A DNA stretch of 64,000 bases from Streptomyces deccanensis. Lineage in GTDB: Bacteria; Actinomycetota; Actinomycetes; Streptomycetales; Streptomycetaceae. The translations under genes were made by a program, and so were the position numbers. Positions 8,700-17,024 of the stretch are shown here, one piece after another (the stretch's first letter is position 1; the number at the start of each line of letters is the position of its first letter). The notes beneath the pieces were generated by a model. It had not been told where the DNA came from, ran no database searches, and saw nothing but the letters and a program-made list of their open reading frames with translations. The stretch lies in contig NZ_CP092431.1 of assembly GCF_022385335.1 (NCBI RefSeq), positions 6,634,001 to 6,698,000 on the forward strand. Direction: 5' to 3'.

Positions 8700-9457
8700 G
8701 CCAGACCGTCGACCGCGCGCTCAGCATCCTGCCGCTGCTCGCCGAGGGCCCCGCCGACCTCGGCCAGGTCGCCGACCGCCTGGGCGTCCACAAGTCCACG
8801 GCCCTGCGTCTGCTGCGCACCCTCCACGAACACGGCCTGGTCTACCGCCAGTCCGACCAGCGCTACCGCCTCGGCGCCCGCCTCTTCGCCCTCGCCCAGG
8901 AGGCCGTGGAGAACCTCGACGTCCGCGAGATCGCCCACCCCCACCTGGTACGCCTCAACGAACAGTGCGGCCACACCGTCCACCTCGCCGTCCACGAGGA
9001 GAACGAGGTCCTCTACATCGACAAGGTGGAGAGCCGCTACCCGGTCCGCATGTACTCCCGGATCGGCAAACCGGTCGCCATCACGGTCGCCGCCGTCGCC
9101 AAGCTGTGCCTCGCCGACCTCCCCGAAACCGAGCGCCGCGCCGTCGCGGAGAAGCTCGACTACCCCATGTACACGTCCCGTTCGACGCCCAACGCCGCCG
9201 CCTTCCTCAAGGAACTGGCACGGGTCCGCGAACAGGGCTGGGCCACCGACCTCGGTGGCCACGAGGAGTCCATCAACTGCGTGGCCGCGCCCGTCCGGGG
9301 CGCCGACGGCCGGGTCGTCGCCGCGATGTCGGTCTCCGCCCCCAACGTCGTCGTCACCGCCGACGAACTCCTCACCCTGCTCCCGCTGGTCCGCCGCACC
9401 GCGGACGCGATCAGCGCCGAGTACTCCGGCCGAACCCCCACGTCAGACCCCGTATGA
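8696..9457 (+). CDS. IclR-family transcriptional regulator
   Basis: A 253-residue regulator, probably controlling the D-amino-acid and kinase genes on both sides of the palindrome at 7305-7329. The N-terminal winged helix-turn-helix is visible (ALSILPLLAEGPADL, ADRLGVHKSTALRLLRTL), followed by the IclR effector domain, including the conserved GKPVAITVAAVAKL and CVAAPVRGADG segments. Length is typical. The ATG overlaps the stop of the kinase frame (ATGA), implying coupled translation. RidA follows 16 bp downstream. The ligand is unknown; a D-amino acid or a keto acid would fit the neighbours. Confidence 0.9.
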   Translation: MSQTVDRALSILPLLAEGPADLGQVADRLGVHKSTALRLLRTLHEHGLVYRQSDQRYRLGARLFALAQEAVENLDVREIAHPHLVRLNEQCGHTVHLAVHEENEVLYIDKVESRYPVRMYSRIGKPVAITVAAVAKLCLADLPETERRAVAEKLDYPMYTSRSTPNAAAFLKELARVREQGWATDLGGHEESINCVAAPVRGADGRVVAAMSVSAPNVVVTADELLTLLPLVRRTADAISAEYSGRTPTSDPV

Positions 9458-9473
9458 CGGACAAGGACCCGCT

Positions 9474-9884
9474 ATGACCGACAAGATCGCCCTCACCCCG
9501 AAGACCCACACCGCACCCCCCGCGAGGTTCTCCCACGGCGTCCGGAAGGGCAACATCCTCCAGGTCGCGGGCCAGGTCGGCTTCCTCCCCGCCGTCGAGG
9601 GCGAGCCCCCCACCCCCGTCGGCCCCACCCTGCGCGAACAGACCCTCCAGACCCTCGCCAACGTCAAGGCGATCCTGGAAGAGGGCGGCGCCACCTGGGA
9701 CGACGTGATGATGATCCGCGTCTACCTCACCGACGTGGACCACTTCGCCGAGATGAACGCGATCTACAACGAGTACTTCGAGAAGCACTTCACGACAGCC
9801 CCCGCCGCCCGCACCACGGTCTACGTCGGCCTCCCCGCAGGCCTCCTGATCGAGATCGACGCACTGGCGGTCCTGGACGCCTGA
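9474..9884 (+). CDS. ridA: RidA-family imine/enamine deaminase
   Basis: A 136-residue YjgF/YER057c/UK114 protein. These trimeric enzymes hydrolyse reactive 2-aminoacrylate and other imines made by PLP dehydratases, releasing ammonia and keto acids. Family marks include QVAGQVGF, the central QTLANVKAILEEGGATWDDV, and the near-terminal arginine and glutamate in AARTTVYVGLP and LIEIDALAVLD. The ATG at 9474 follows AAGGA. Its place beside a PLP-dependent D-amino-acid enzyme fits the known job of RidA, cleaning up imine intermediates. It is last in the kinase-IclR-RidA unit. Confidence 0.92.
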   Translation: MTDKIALTPKTHTAPPARFSHGVRKGNILQVAGQVGFLPAVEGEPPTPVGPTLREQTLQTLANVKAILEEGGATWDDVMMIRVYLTDVDHFAEMNAIYNEYFEKHFTTAPAARTTVYVGLPAGLLIEIDALAVLDA

Positions 9885-9980
9885 CGACGCGACCCGGACG
9901 GTGCTGTCGCTGGCGGGGTTCGCGGTAGCGGCGGTATTGAGCGTGTTCCTCTGAACGCCGTGAAACCCAGATACGGACAT

Positions 9981-10646
9981 ATGCCCGGCCCGACTGTCCC
10001 CGACACAGGGTCGTCGACCATACTGCCCGCTGTGGAGCAGCGTATCGGTTCGAAAAACCAGCCCCTGGCCGCCGCAGCCGCGGTCGACCCGTCGCACATC
10101 CCCGGACTCACGGCCCCGGTGTCCGTGAAGAAGGAGAAGCAGGAGGAGCCGGAGGACACCAAGCCGACGGAGTCCGCCGAACCGGCGGAGACCGAGGAGC
10201 CGGACGAGGCTGCCCCGAACCGGGCCGAGCCGTCCACCGCCGAGAAGCCCTCGGCCGAAGCGGACGCCGAGGCCGAGTCTGAGGCCGCAGCCGAGACCGA
10301 AGCCGAAGAAGGCGACGAGGCCGAGGACGCTGCCGGCGAGGCGACATCGGACGGCCCCGTCTTCGAGGCCTCCGACCGCCGCGCGAAGATCGTCGCGGAC
10401 AGCGCCGGGGTACGGCTGCGTCTGGACGACCAGGAGTGCGAGTTCACCTGGGACGAGATCGGCGCGATCGAGACGGAGTCCCCCCTCTTCGGCAAGCGTT
10501 TCACCATCACGGTCCACACCCCCGACCGCCGCTGGTACTACCTGGAGATCGAGGCCAAGGCCAAGTCGGACCACGCGGCCTGGGAGAAGCAGATCGACGA
10601 GGTCCTGGACGCGTACTTCGAAGAAGGCTCGGACACCGCCCCGTAA
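9981..10646 (+). CDS. Acidic-linker protein with C-terminal domain shared with 16515-17024
   Basis: About 221 residues, function unknown. The middle is an extreme Glu/Ala/Asp-rich linker (roughly residues 45-125). The last 85 residues form a compact domain (KIVADSAGVRLRLDD, CEFTWDEIGAIETE, WYYLEIEAKAKSDHAAWEKQ). That domain aligns clearly with the C-terminus of the protein at 16515-17024 ([43 protein letters not shown]). The beta-rich pattern and final amphipathic helix suggest a PH-like fold, which is inference. Start is uncertain: GTG 9960 and ATG 9981 lack clear ribosome sites, and the first seven codons after 9960 look non-coding. The C-terminus is followed at once by the intergenic repeat. 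Confidence 0.7.
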   Translation: MPGPTVPDTGSSTILPAVEQRIGSKNQPLAAAAAVDPSHIPGLTAPVSVKKEKQEEPEDTKPTESAEPAETEEPDEAAPNRAEPSTAEKPSAEADAEAESEAAAETEAEEGDEAEDAAGEATSDGPVFEASDRRAKIVADSAGVRLRLDDQECEFTWDEIGAIETESPLFGKRFTITVHTPDRRWYYLEIEAKAKSDHAAWEKQIDEVLDAYFEEGSDTAP

Positions 10647-10674
10647 GGGGCGCGGGGAACTGCGCGACCAGCCA
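10646..10674 (+). repeat. Intergenic repeat, copy 3
   Basis: Plus-orientation copy of GGGGCGCGGGGAACTGCGCG followed by ACCAGCC, starting right at the stop codon of the previous gene and lying between convergent genes. Short ACTCAC/GACTCA repeats follow up to 10735. Confidence 0.85.
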
Positions 10675-10746
10675 CGACGGTCCCGCAGTTCCCCACTCAC
10701 GGACTCACAGACTCAGACTCACGTACTCACAGTACGAACCCCACGC

Positions 10747-12120
10747 CTAGCAGTACTGCGCTTCCTTGCCGATCGACCGGTACATACAGTCCGAGTTCTC
10801 CAGCAACTGCAACACCGCGTCCCGGTTCCGCGCGGTCTCCCGGGCGATCACCTCGTCGGGCGGGTAGAACCCACCCCCCGACGCCGACCCCGGATACATC
10901 TCGAACGTGTACCCGAAGATCTTCTGGTTGCCCCACAGCCAGTCGTCGATCGACCCGTCCGTGATGTAGAGGTCGCTGGACTGCTCGGGGGTGTACCCGT
11001 TGCTCGCGGCCATCTTCCCGCCGACCGTCGCGAACGCGTTGCGGTCGTCCGCCGTCATCCCGGTCGCGGTGTCGGCGGTCGTGTACCCGAAGGGCCACAG
11101 CACCAGCTCGCTGTAGGTGTGGAAGTCGATCCCGGTCTTGATCTGCTGGACCCCGCCGACGACCCGGCTGCGCACGAAGTTCGCGACGACCTTCACCTCG
11201 GGCGCCGACTCGGCGGCCGTACCCCGGTAGGTGTCCGAGGACGTCGACCCGGACGAGCCGCCACAGCAGCCCCAGCGGTAGTTCCAGTTGCGGTTGAGGT
11301 CGGTACCGACGTACGACGAGCCGCTGTTGGGCTGCCGGTTCTTGCGCCACGAGCGGTACGAGCCCGTCGCGACGTCGTACTCGCCGCCGTCCGGGTTGAT
11401 GTCCGGGATGATCCAGATCTCGCGGTTGTTCACCATGTTGGTGACGCGGGAGTCGGTCCCGTAGTCGGAGGTCAGCTCGCCCAGCAAGTAGAGCGCCATC
11501 TCGACGGTGAGGTGCTCACGGGCGTGCTGGTGGTGGGTGAACAGCACCTCGGGCTCGGCCTCGTCCGTGCCGACGTTGTCGCTGATCTTGATGGCGACAA
11601 TGTTCCGGCCCTGGTACGTGGTGCCGATGACCCGCTGGCTGGCGATCGAACCGTTGGCCGCGACGACGGAGTTGATCTCGTTCGTCATCTCCGCGTAGTT
11701 GTGGTACCGGGAGTCGGCGGACGGGAAGTCGAAGAGCCGTACGTCGTCCTCGCCGTTCGACCGGTCCGGGGCGGCGCCGAGCGGGGTGACCTCGTACCCC
11801 TGCTGCTTCAGCTTCTTGATCTGGTCCGCGCGTCCGGAGACGAACACCGAGTGGTCGTCGGCGTCGTCCACGGTCACACCGGCCTGCTGCAGCGCCGTGC
11901 GGGACTTGCTGTCCGAGTGCATGTGCACCTCGTACTGACGGATGTCGTCGGCGGAGGCCTTCGGCCGCTCGCCGCTGGTCGCCGTCGCGTCCGTGGTGGT
12001 CGCGGCGACCGGGGCGGCGAGGGCCAGCGCCAGCAGGGTGGCGAGGGCGGCGGTGCGGCGACCGGATCTCCGGCCGGTGCCGTCGGGCGTCGCCGCCCTG
12101 CCGCGTATGCGGAGTCGCAT
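10747..12120 (-). CDS. Secreted M14 zinc carboxypeptidase
   Basis: A 457-residue exported metallocarboxypeptidase. It has a twin-arginine-like basic N-terminus ([20 protein letters not shown]) acting as signal peptide, a propeptide of about 80 residues ([19 protein letters not shown]), then the catalytic domain. Zinc ligands are His and Glu in [13 protein letters not shown] and a later His in [16 protein letters not shown]. The substrate-binding Asn-Arg pair is in [12 protein letters not shown], and the catalytic Glu is in GYTFEMYPG. Paired cysteines (GCCGG, final QYC) fit an extracellular enzyme. ATG 12120 has AGGAGAC upstream. It resembles the carboxypeptidases T/SG known from actinomycetes, which remove C-terminal residues from peptides. 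Confidence 0.9.
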   Translation of the reverse strand: MRLRIRGRAATPDGTGRRSGRRTAALATLLALALAAPVAATTTDATATSGERPKASADDIRQYEVHMHSDSKSRTALQQAGVTVDDADDHSVFVSGRADQIKKLKQQGYEVTPLGAAPDRSNGEDDVRLFDFPSADSRYHNYAEMTNEINSVVAANGSIASQRVIGTTYQGRNIVAIKISDNVGTDEAEPEVLFTHHQHAREHLTVEMALYLLGELTSDYGTDSRVTNMVNNREIWIIPDINPDGGEYDVATGSYRSWRKNRQPNSGSSYVGTDLNRNWNYRWGCCGGSSGSTSSDTYRGTAAESAPEVKVVANFVRSRVVGGVQQIKTGIDFHTYSELVLWPFGYTTADTATGMTADDRNAFATVGGKMAASNGYTPEQSSDLYITDGSIDDWLWGNQKIFGYTFEMYPGSASGGGFYPPDEVIARETARNRDAVLQLLENSDCMYRSIGKEAQYC

Positions 12121-12504
12121 CAAGTCTCCTAGTTTCTCCAGGAATTCCGGGGTCTCCGGAAGTGGGGAGTGGAGCGGGGGGTGGATCCTTGCGACGTGCC
12201 TCGGGCCTGGCCGGCGACCATGGGGTGCCCGGCCGGCCCTGGTGCGGGTGTGGCGCTCATGGTGCGGCTCTGGCATGACCAGGTCAAGAGTGGGTGGGCA
12301 TGGGCGGGCGCCGAGGTGGCCGGAACGGGGAGGAACGCGCCGGGAGTTCACAGCGCGCGTAAGCCCTACACAACCGCGTACACGCCCATCGGTCGCGTAG
12401 GCCCCCAATTACGGACGTACCCGGGCGGGAAACAGGTATATGCACGGCCGGAAACGGGTAGTCCTCCCCGTGTGCCGCGTACGCGCGGCGGCAACCCTGG
12501 AAGC
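12121..12504. other. Divergent promoter region
   Basis: I see no gene in these 384 bases between the divergent carboxypeptidase and RsbW-like genes. The right part (12390-12470) is A/T-richer (CCCAATTACGGACG, CAGGTATATGCACGG) and is the likely promoter zone of the plus-strand gene. No strong palindrome was seen. Confidence 0.5.
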
Positions 12505-12969
12505 ATGCTGCAACTCTCCGGGGGTCTCCTTCCGGATTCCGGCCCCCATTTCGCCTCGTACCCGCAACCGCCCATGGGCGCGGGGCACTTGAGCGTCGAG
12601 TACGACCCCCGTCCCACCGCCGCCGCACAGGCCCGCGCGCAGGTGCGCAGGCAGCTGGAGGGATGGGGTCTGCTCGACCAGACCGACACGGCGGAGCTGC
12701 TGGTGAGCGAGCTGGTCACCAACGCGCTGGTGCACGCGGAGAGCCGACTGAAGCTGACCCTGTCGGCGGCCCACGGCGTACTGCGCTGCGAGGTGTCGGA
12801 CACGGACGGTCGCCCGCCCCGGGTGCGCCGGGTGCCGGAGATATCGGAGAGCGGCCGGGGGATGTTCCTGGTGGACGCGCTCGCGGGACGGTGGGGCTGC
12901 CAGGAGGACGGGTCGGGCAAGACCGTGTGGTTCGAGCTCGGTACGTGCGGGGCGGACGGCTGCGTGTAG
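12505..12969 (+). CDS. RsbW-like ATP-binding protein (HATPase_c)
   Basis: A 154-residue GHKL ATPase of the anti-sigma/serine-kinase type that is abundant in Streptomyces. The N box is ELLVSELVTNALVHAE, the G1 region is VSDTDGRPPRV, and the G2 region is SGRGMFLVDALAGRWG. There are no other domains. Such proteins typically bind a sigma factor or phosphorylate an anti-anti-sigma partner. No partner gene is adjacent, so its target is unknown. The ATG at 12505 has a weak TGGAAG upstream. A hairpin at 13000-13033 probably ends the transcript. Confidence 0.82.
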   Translation: MLQLSGGLLPDSGPHFASYPQPPMGAGHLSVEYDPRPTAAAQARAQVRRQLEGWGLLDQTDTAELLVSELVTNALVHAESRLKLTLSAAHGVLRCEVSDTDGRPPRVRRVPEISESGRGMFLVDALAGRWGCQEDGSGKTVWFELGTCGADGCV

Positions 12970-12999
12970 CTCCGCCGGGTCGAGCGGTTCGGCGGGGCC

Positions 13000-13033
13000 G
13001 GTGGCTTCGGTGGCATCCGGCGCCGAAGCCACC
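13000..13033 (+). terminator. Hairpin terminator after the RsbW-like gene
   Basis: Perfect 11-bp stem GGTGGCTTCGG / CCGAAGCCACC with a 12-nt loop, 30 bp after the stop. It has no U-tract, as usual in this genome. Confidence 0.55.
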
Positions 13034-13075
13034 AGCCGCTGAGGCCGTCGGTCGTCTGCGGCGTCGTCGTGGCCG

Positions 13076-13102
13076 GTCGCGCAGTTCCCCGCGCCCCTGG
13101 AG
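13076..13102 (-). repeat. Intergenic repeat, copy 4
   Basis: Minus-orientation copy of the GGGGCGCGGGGAACTGCGCG repeat between two co-directional genes, 64 bp before the transporter start. It is the only copy lying between two plus-strand genes. Confidence 0.8.
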
Positions 13103-13165
13103 GGGCCCGGGCTTGCCCTGCCTGCCCTCTTGTCTGACGGCGTCCCTTGGGGTTTCTTGAGCCTC

Positions 13166-14488
13166 ATGGCGGACACCACGGGAAACCCCACTGACGCACC
13201 CGCGACATCCGGCTCCAACCCCCCACCCCGCAAGTCCAGTTGGAAGTACATCGGCCCCGGCATCGTCGTCGCGGCGACCGGTGTCGGCGCCGGTGACCTG
13301 GTCGCGACCCTGATCGCGGGCAGCAACTTCGGTTACACCCTGCTGTGGGCGGCCGTCATCGGCTGTCTCGTCAAGATCTCCCTCGCCGAGGCGGCCGGCC
13401 GCTGGCACCTGTCCACCGGCCGCACCCTCTTCGACGGCTGGGCGAGCCTCGGCCGCTGGACGACGTGGTTCTTCGTCGTCTACGTCGTGATCTGGGGCTT
13501 CGTCTACGGCGCCGCCGCGATGTCCTCCAGCGCCCTGCCCCTCCAGGCACTCTTCCCGGACGTGATGGACCTGAAGTGGTGGGCCGTGCTGTGCGGCCTG
13601 AGCGGTCTGGTCTTCGTCTGGTTCAACAAGTACGAGGTCTTCGAGAAGGTCATGACGGTCCTGGTGGGCGTCATGTTCGTGGTCACGGTCTATCTCGCGA
13701 TCCGCGTCACCCCCAACCTCGGGGACGCCTTCGCCGGACTCCTGCCCGTCCTGCCCGACGAGAAGGACTCGATCCTCAACACCCTCGGCCTCATCGGCGG
13801 CGTCGGCGGCACGATCACGCTGGCCGCCTACGGCTACTGGGTCAACGCCAAGGGCTGGACGAACACCGGCTGGATGAAGGTCATGCGCCTCGACAACCGG
13901 GTCGCCTACATCACGACCGGCATCTTCGTGATCTCGATGCTCTTCGTCGGCGCCGAACTGCTGCACTCCGCCAACGTCGCCATCGCCAGCGGCGACAAGG
14001 GCCTCATCCAGCTCGGCGACATCCTGGAGGAGGAGTACGGCACGGCCACCGCCAAGTTCTTCCTGATCGGCTTCTTCGCCACCTCGTACACCTCCCTCAT
14101 CGGCGTCTGGCACGGCGTGAGCCTGATGTTCGCGGACTTCGTGGCGCGCTTCCGCCGGAAGGGGGCGGTGACGGGCGAGGAGGTCGCCTCCGGCCGCCAC
14201 GAGAAGTCCTGGCCGTTCCGCGCCTACCTGCTCTGGCTGACCTTCCCGCCCATCGTCCTGCTCTTCCAGGGCCAGCCGTTCCGTCTGATCATCCTCTACG
14301 GCGTCCTCGGCGCGGCCTTCCTGCCCTTCCTCGCCGCCACCCTCCTCTGGCTCCTCAACTCCTCCCGCACACCCCGGGAATGGCGCAACGGCATCGTCAG
14401 CAACGGCATGCTGGCCATCGCGGGCCTGCTCTTCCTGGTGCTGGCCGTCAAGCAGATCTGGGACCAGCCGTGGGCCGACTTCTTCTGA
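13166..14488 (+). CDS. Divergent Nramp-family membrane transporter
   Basis: An integral membrane protein of 440 residues with about 11 hydrophobic helices, related overall to Nramp (MntH-like) metal-ion transporters. The N-terminal helix reads YIGPGIVVAATGVGAGDLVA. The canonical Nramp helix-1 motif DPGN is absent and replaced by GAGD. The helix-6 metal-binding Met-x-His is also not visible; the equivalent stretch is GGVGGTITLAAYGYW. It is therefore unlikely to be an ordinary Mn/Fe importer; Mg or another substrate is possible. ATG 13166 has no strong ribosome site. The gene converges with 14499-15815, only 10 bp away. Confidence 0.8.
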   Translation: MADTTGNPTDAPATSGSNPPPRKSSWKYIGPGIVVAATGVGAGDLVATLIAGSNFGYTLLWAAVIGCLVKISLAEAAGRWHLSTGRTLFDGWASLGRWTTWFFVVYVVIWGFVYGAAAMSSSALPLQALFPDVMDLKWWAVLCGLSGLVFVWFNKYEVFEKVMTVLVGVMFVVTVYLAIRVTPNLGDAFAGLLPVLPDEKDSILNTLGLIGGVGGTITLAAYGYWVNAKGWTNTGWMKVMRLDNRVAYITTGIFVISMLFVGAELLHSANVAIASGDKGLIQLGDILEEEYGTATAKFFLIGFFATSYTSLIGVWHGVSLMFADFVARFRRKGAVTGEEVASGRHEKSWPFRAYLLWLTFPPIVLLFQGQPFRLIILYGVLGAAFLPFLAATLLWLLNSSRTPREWRNGIVSNGMLAIAGLLFLVLAVKQIWDQPWADFF

Positions 14489-14498
14489 CCCCCGGACG

Positions 14499-15815
14499 TC
14501 AGTCGAGCCGCTTCCAGCGCTCGCTGGTGGCGATCTCCCGCAGCTGAGCCATGGTGAGCGCGGGGGCCTCGCGGGTCGCGGCGGTGTGCTGGGCACCGGA
14601 GTTGAAGGCGCTGACCACGACCCGCAGCCCATCGGTGCGGAGCGTGTCCACGGTCCACATCACGACCCCCTCGCCGCCCTTCTCCCCGGGTCCCTGCCGG
14701 GTGACGACCTTCGTGCCGTCCGGCAGGGTCTCGGCGTCCGCGCCGAACAGCGAGTCCGCGAGGTCCGCCATGCCGGGCTGCGCGTTGATCTGCACCAGGC
14801 TCCGCCCCTTGCCGTCGTCGAGGACGACGTACGCGAAGTCCGACACCTCGTCGTCCTCGCCGACGACGTCGACGCCCTCGGGAAGGAGGCTGACGAGGGT
14901 CCTCCGGATGCCCTCGCTCCCGATGACCGGGGCATCGAGGGACCCGTCCCCGGGGCGAACCGTCGACGACTCCTCCTTCTCCCCTTGGTCCTCCCGCGTG
15001 CCGCCGTCCGCCGGCTCCTCCGTGATGGCGTCGACGACCGGCTGCCAGCCCGGGTCCCTGACGATGGTGGTCAACGACGCGAGGGACAGCGGCGGTTCGG
15101 CACGCGTGACCGGCGCGTCCTTCTGCGCCTCGGCGTTCCACTCCATGACGCTGACCTCGAACCCCGCCGGATCGACCAGCTGCGCGTACCAGTGCTTGGT
15201 GTCCACCCGGCGGTCCGGGTACTCGTAGCCCTGGAAGAGCATCAGCCGCGCACCGCCCGGCAGGGTGCTCTCCTCGCAGGAGTCGTAGCCGACGAACGTC
15301 TTGTCCGGGCAGTCGGTGAGCTGTCGGGCGTGCTCGCTGTCGGCGTCGATCCGCCCGAGCACGAGCTGCACGGCCCCCCCGCCCTCGCCGTCGTCGAACA
15401 CGACCTGGGCGTACGGCGGCCCGTCCGCGCTCGTGCCACGGGCGGACTCCCCGCTGATCCTCCCGTCCGGCAGCAGCTCCTTGAGCATGGCGACGAGTTC
15501 GGCGCCGGACACCGCGCCGTCGTCGTCCCTGACGCCCTGCTCGATGTCCGGCTCGGCGGACCTCCCCGCCGCCACGGACTGCTTCCCGCTTCCCTCTCCG
15601 GTGCCGGGCAGCAGCAGGGCCCCGCCCACCCCGACGAGCGCGATCCCGGCGACCCCGCCCAGCATCGCCGCCCGGCGGCGGAACAGCAGCCGCCGGCCGC
15701 GAGCGGCTCCACCGCCGACCAGCGTGCGGTGATCGGTCTCGAAGGAGCCGCCGACCCGGCGCAGGGCGGCGCCGAGCCTGCCCTCGAAGGGGTCTTCGTG
15801 CTGTTCCTGGGGCAT
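14499..15815 (-). CDS. Membrane-anchored partner of an ECF sigma factor
   Basis: A 438-residue protein with a basic cytoplasmic N-terminus of about 50 residues (RGRRLLFRRRAAM), one transmembrane helix (about 52-70, LGGVAGIALVGVGGALLLPG) and a long extracytoplasmic part. The outer part seems to hold two related halves: LVAMLKELLPDG matches RRTLVSLLPEGVD, each followed by a DDG(E/K)G segment. The gene lies 54 bp downstream of a SigE-family sigma gene on the same strand, so it may be its regulator or an envelope sensor. No zinc anti-sigma motif (HxxxCxxC) is visible. Start ATG 15815 has only a weak ribosome site. Confidence 0.72.
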   Translation of the reverse strand: MPQEQHEDPFEGRLGAALRRVGGSFETDHRTLVGGGAARGRRLLFRRRAAMLGGVAGIALVGVGGALLLPGTGEGSGKQSVAAGRSAEPDIEQGVRDDDGAVSGAELVAMLKELLPDGRISGESARGTSADGPPYAQVVFDDGEGGGAVQLVLGRIDADSEHARQLTDCPDKTFVGYDSCEESTLPGGARLMLFQGYEYPDRRVDTKHWYAQLVDPAGFEVSVMEWNAEAQKDAPVTRAEPPLSLASLTTIVRDPGWQPVVDAITEEPADGGTREDQGEKEESSTVRPGDGSLDAPVIGSEGIRRTLVSLLPEGVDVVGEDDEVSDFAYVVLDDGKGRSLVQINAQPGMADLADSLFGADAETLPDGTKVVTRQGPGEKGGEGVVMWTVDTLRTDGLRVVVSAFNSGAQHTAATREAPALTMAQLREIATSERWKRLD

Positions 15816-15869
15816 GACGAACCGCCGTTTCTGCGAGTGGTGTGCCGGTGTCGGTGGATGCGGGAGGGC

Positions 15870-16379
15870 TCAGGGGGTGGCGTACTCGCCGATGGCGTCG
15901 CCGAGCAGGACGCGCAGCCGGGCGAGGGCACGGACGCACCGGGTGCGCACGGCCGCCGAGCTGGCGTTCATCGCCGTGGCGGTCTCCTCGACGGACCGGT
16001 CCTCCCAGTAGCGCAGGACGACCACGGCCCGGTCCTTGGGCGGCAGTTGGGCCAGCGCCTCGACGAGGGTGAGCCGCAGGGACGCGTCGGTGCCCGGCGC
16101 GGCGGGCCCGTCCGGGATGACGTCGGTGGCCCGCTCCCGGCTGCTGCGCCGCCGCTGGTGGGCGAGGAACGTCCTGGTCAGCACGGTCTGCGCATAGCCG
16201 GCGGGGTTGTCCGCCCGCCGCACCCGCCCCCACTTCACATACAGCCGGCCGAGCGTCTCCTGCACGAGGTCCTCGGCGAGATGGGTGTCCCCACCGGTGA
16301 GCAGACACGCGGACCGGTACAGATGGCCCGCGCGCGCCACCGCGAACTCCTGGTATCCGTCCGCGCGGACAGGTCTCAT
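15870..16379 (-). CDS. SigE-family ECF RNA polymerase sigma factor
   Basis: A 169-residue sigma-70 family factor of the short actinobacterial SigE-like (ECF) group. Region 2 is FAVARAGHLYRSACLLTGG through AEDLVQETLGRLYVKWGRV. Region 4 is LAQLPPKDRAVVVLRYWED with the helix-turn-helix TATAMNASSAAVRTRCVRAL. ATG 16379 was chosen because AGGGGGAG lies 6 nt before it, and homology begins at FAVARAG. The downstream single-pass protein is probably its partner. The promoter region 16380-16514 is shared with a divergent gene. Confidence 0.9.
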   Translation of the reverse strand: MRPVRADGYQEFAVARAGHLYRSACLLTGGDTHLAEDLVQETLGRLYVKWGRVRRADNPAGYAQTVLTRTFLAHQRRRSSRERATDVIPDGPAAPGTDASLRLTLVEALAQLPPKDRAVVVLRYWEDRSVEETATAMNASSAAVRTRCVRALARLRVLLGDAIGEYATP

Positions 16380-16514
16380 CTGTGGCTCCCCCTGAACGGA
16401 CTCGTGTTGTCGCCTCTCACTCCATTGATGCGGCGGCACCCGGGGAATGTTTCACGGAAGGGTGAGAGATACGGTGCGGTACGAGTCACACCGACGGGGC
16501 AGAGGACACACACC

Positions 16515-17024
16515 ATGGACCAGCCTGCACAGGGCCACCAGCCGCCACCGCCGCCGCAGCAGCCGTGGACGCCGCCGGCCGGCCACCAGGGCTTCGGGCC
16601 CCCGCCCCCGCCGTACGCGCCCCCACACGCGCCCCCGCCCGCGCCGCCCGGCCCGCCGTACGCGCCCCAGCCCCAGCGGCAGTACGCCCAGCCCCAGCAG
16701 CCGTACGCGCAGCCACCCCAGCCGTACGCCCAGTCACCCCACCAGGGCCCGGAGTTCCTGGCCGTCGACCGGCACAACTCCGTCGTCATCGACGCGGGCG
16801 GGGTCGCCTTCGAGGACCACGGCGTCTCCGTCGACTTCTCGTGGCCCGAGATACGCAGCGTCCACTACAAGGCGAGCGGCAACGGCAAGGCCCTCATGGT
16901 CGCCGTCATCCACCTCGACGGCGGCTTCTTCGAGTGCACGGTGGAGGCCAAGCCCCGGGAACGCCTCCACCAGTGGTTCGCGCACCTCGCCCACGTGCTG
17001 GGCCACTACCGCCCGATGGGCTAG
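16515..17024 (+). CDS. Pro/Tyr-rich protein with C-terminal domain shared with 9981-10646
   Basis: A 169-residue protein. Residues 1-80 are a proline/glutamine/tyrosine-rich tract with YAP(P/Q) and QPYAQP units. Residues 85-169 form the same compact domain as the C-terminus of 9981-10646 ([45 protein letters not shown]). The function is unknown; the domain pattern suggests a PH-like fold, and the tail could be an adhesive or signalling linker. AGAGGAC precedes ATG 16515. It is divergent from the sigma gene and overlaps the convergent epoxide hydrolase by 4 bp, the two stops sharing CTAG. Confidence 0.78.
   Translation: MDQPAQGHQPPPPPQQPWTPPAGHQGFGPPPPPYAPPHAPPPAPPGPPYAPQPQRQYAQPQQPYAQPPQPYAQSPHQGPEFLAVDRHNSVVIDAGGVAFEDHGVSVDFSWPEIRSVHYKASGNGKALMVAVIHLDGGFFECTVEAKPRERLHQWFAHLAHVLGHYRPMG

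Noticed and set aside
14586..17024. An 812-codon plus-strand frame ending with the Pro/Tyr-rich protein
   Set aside because: Everything before ATG 16515 is antisense to the sigma gene and its partner.
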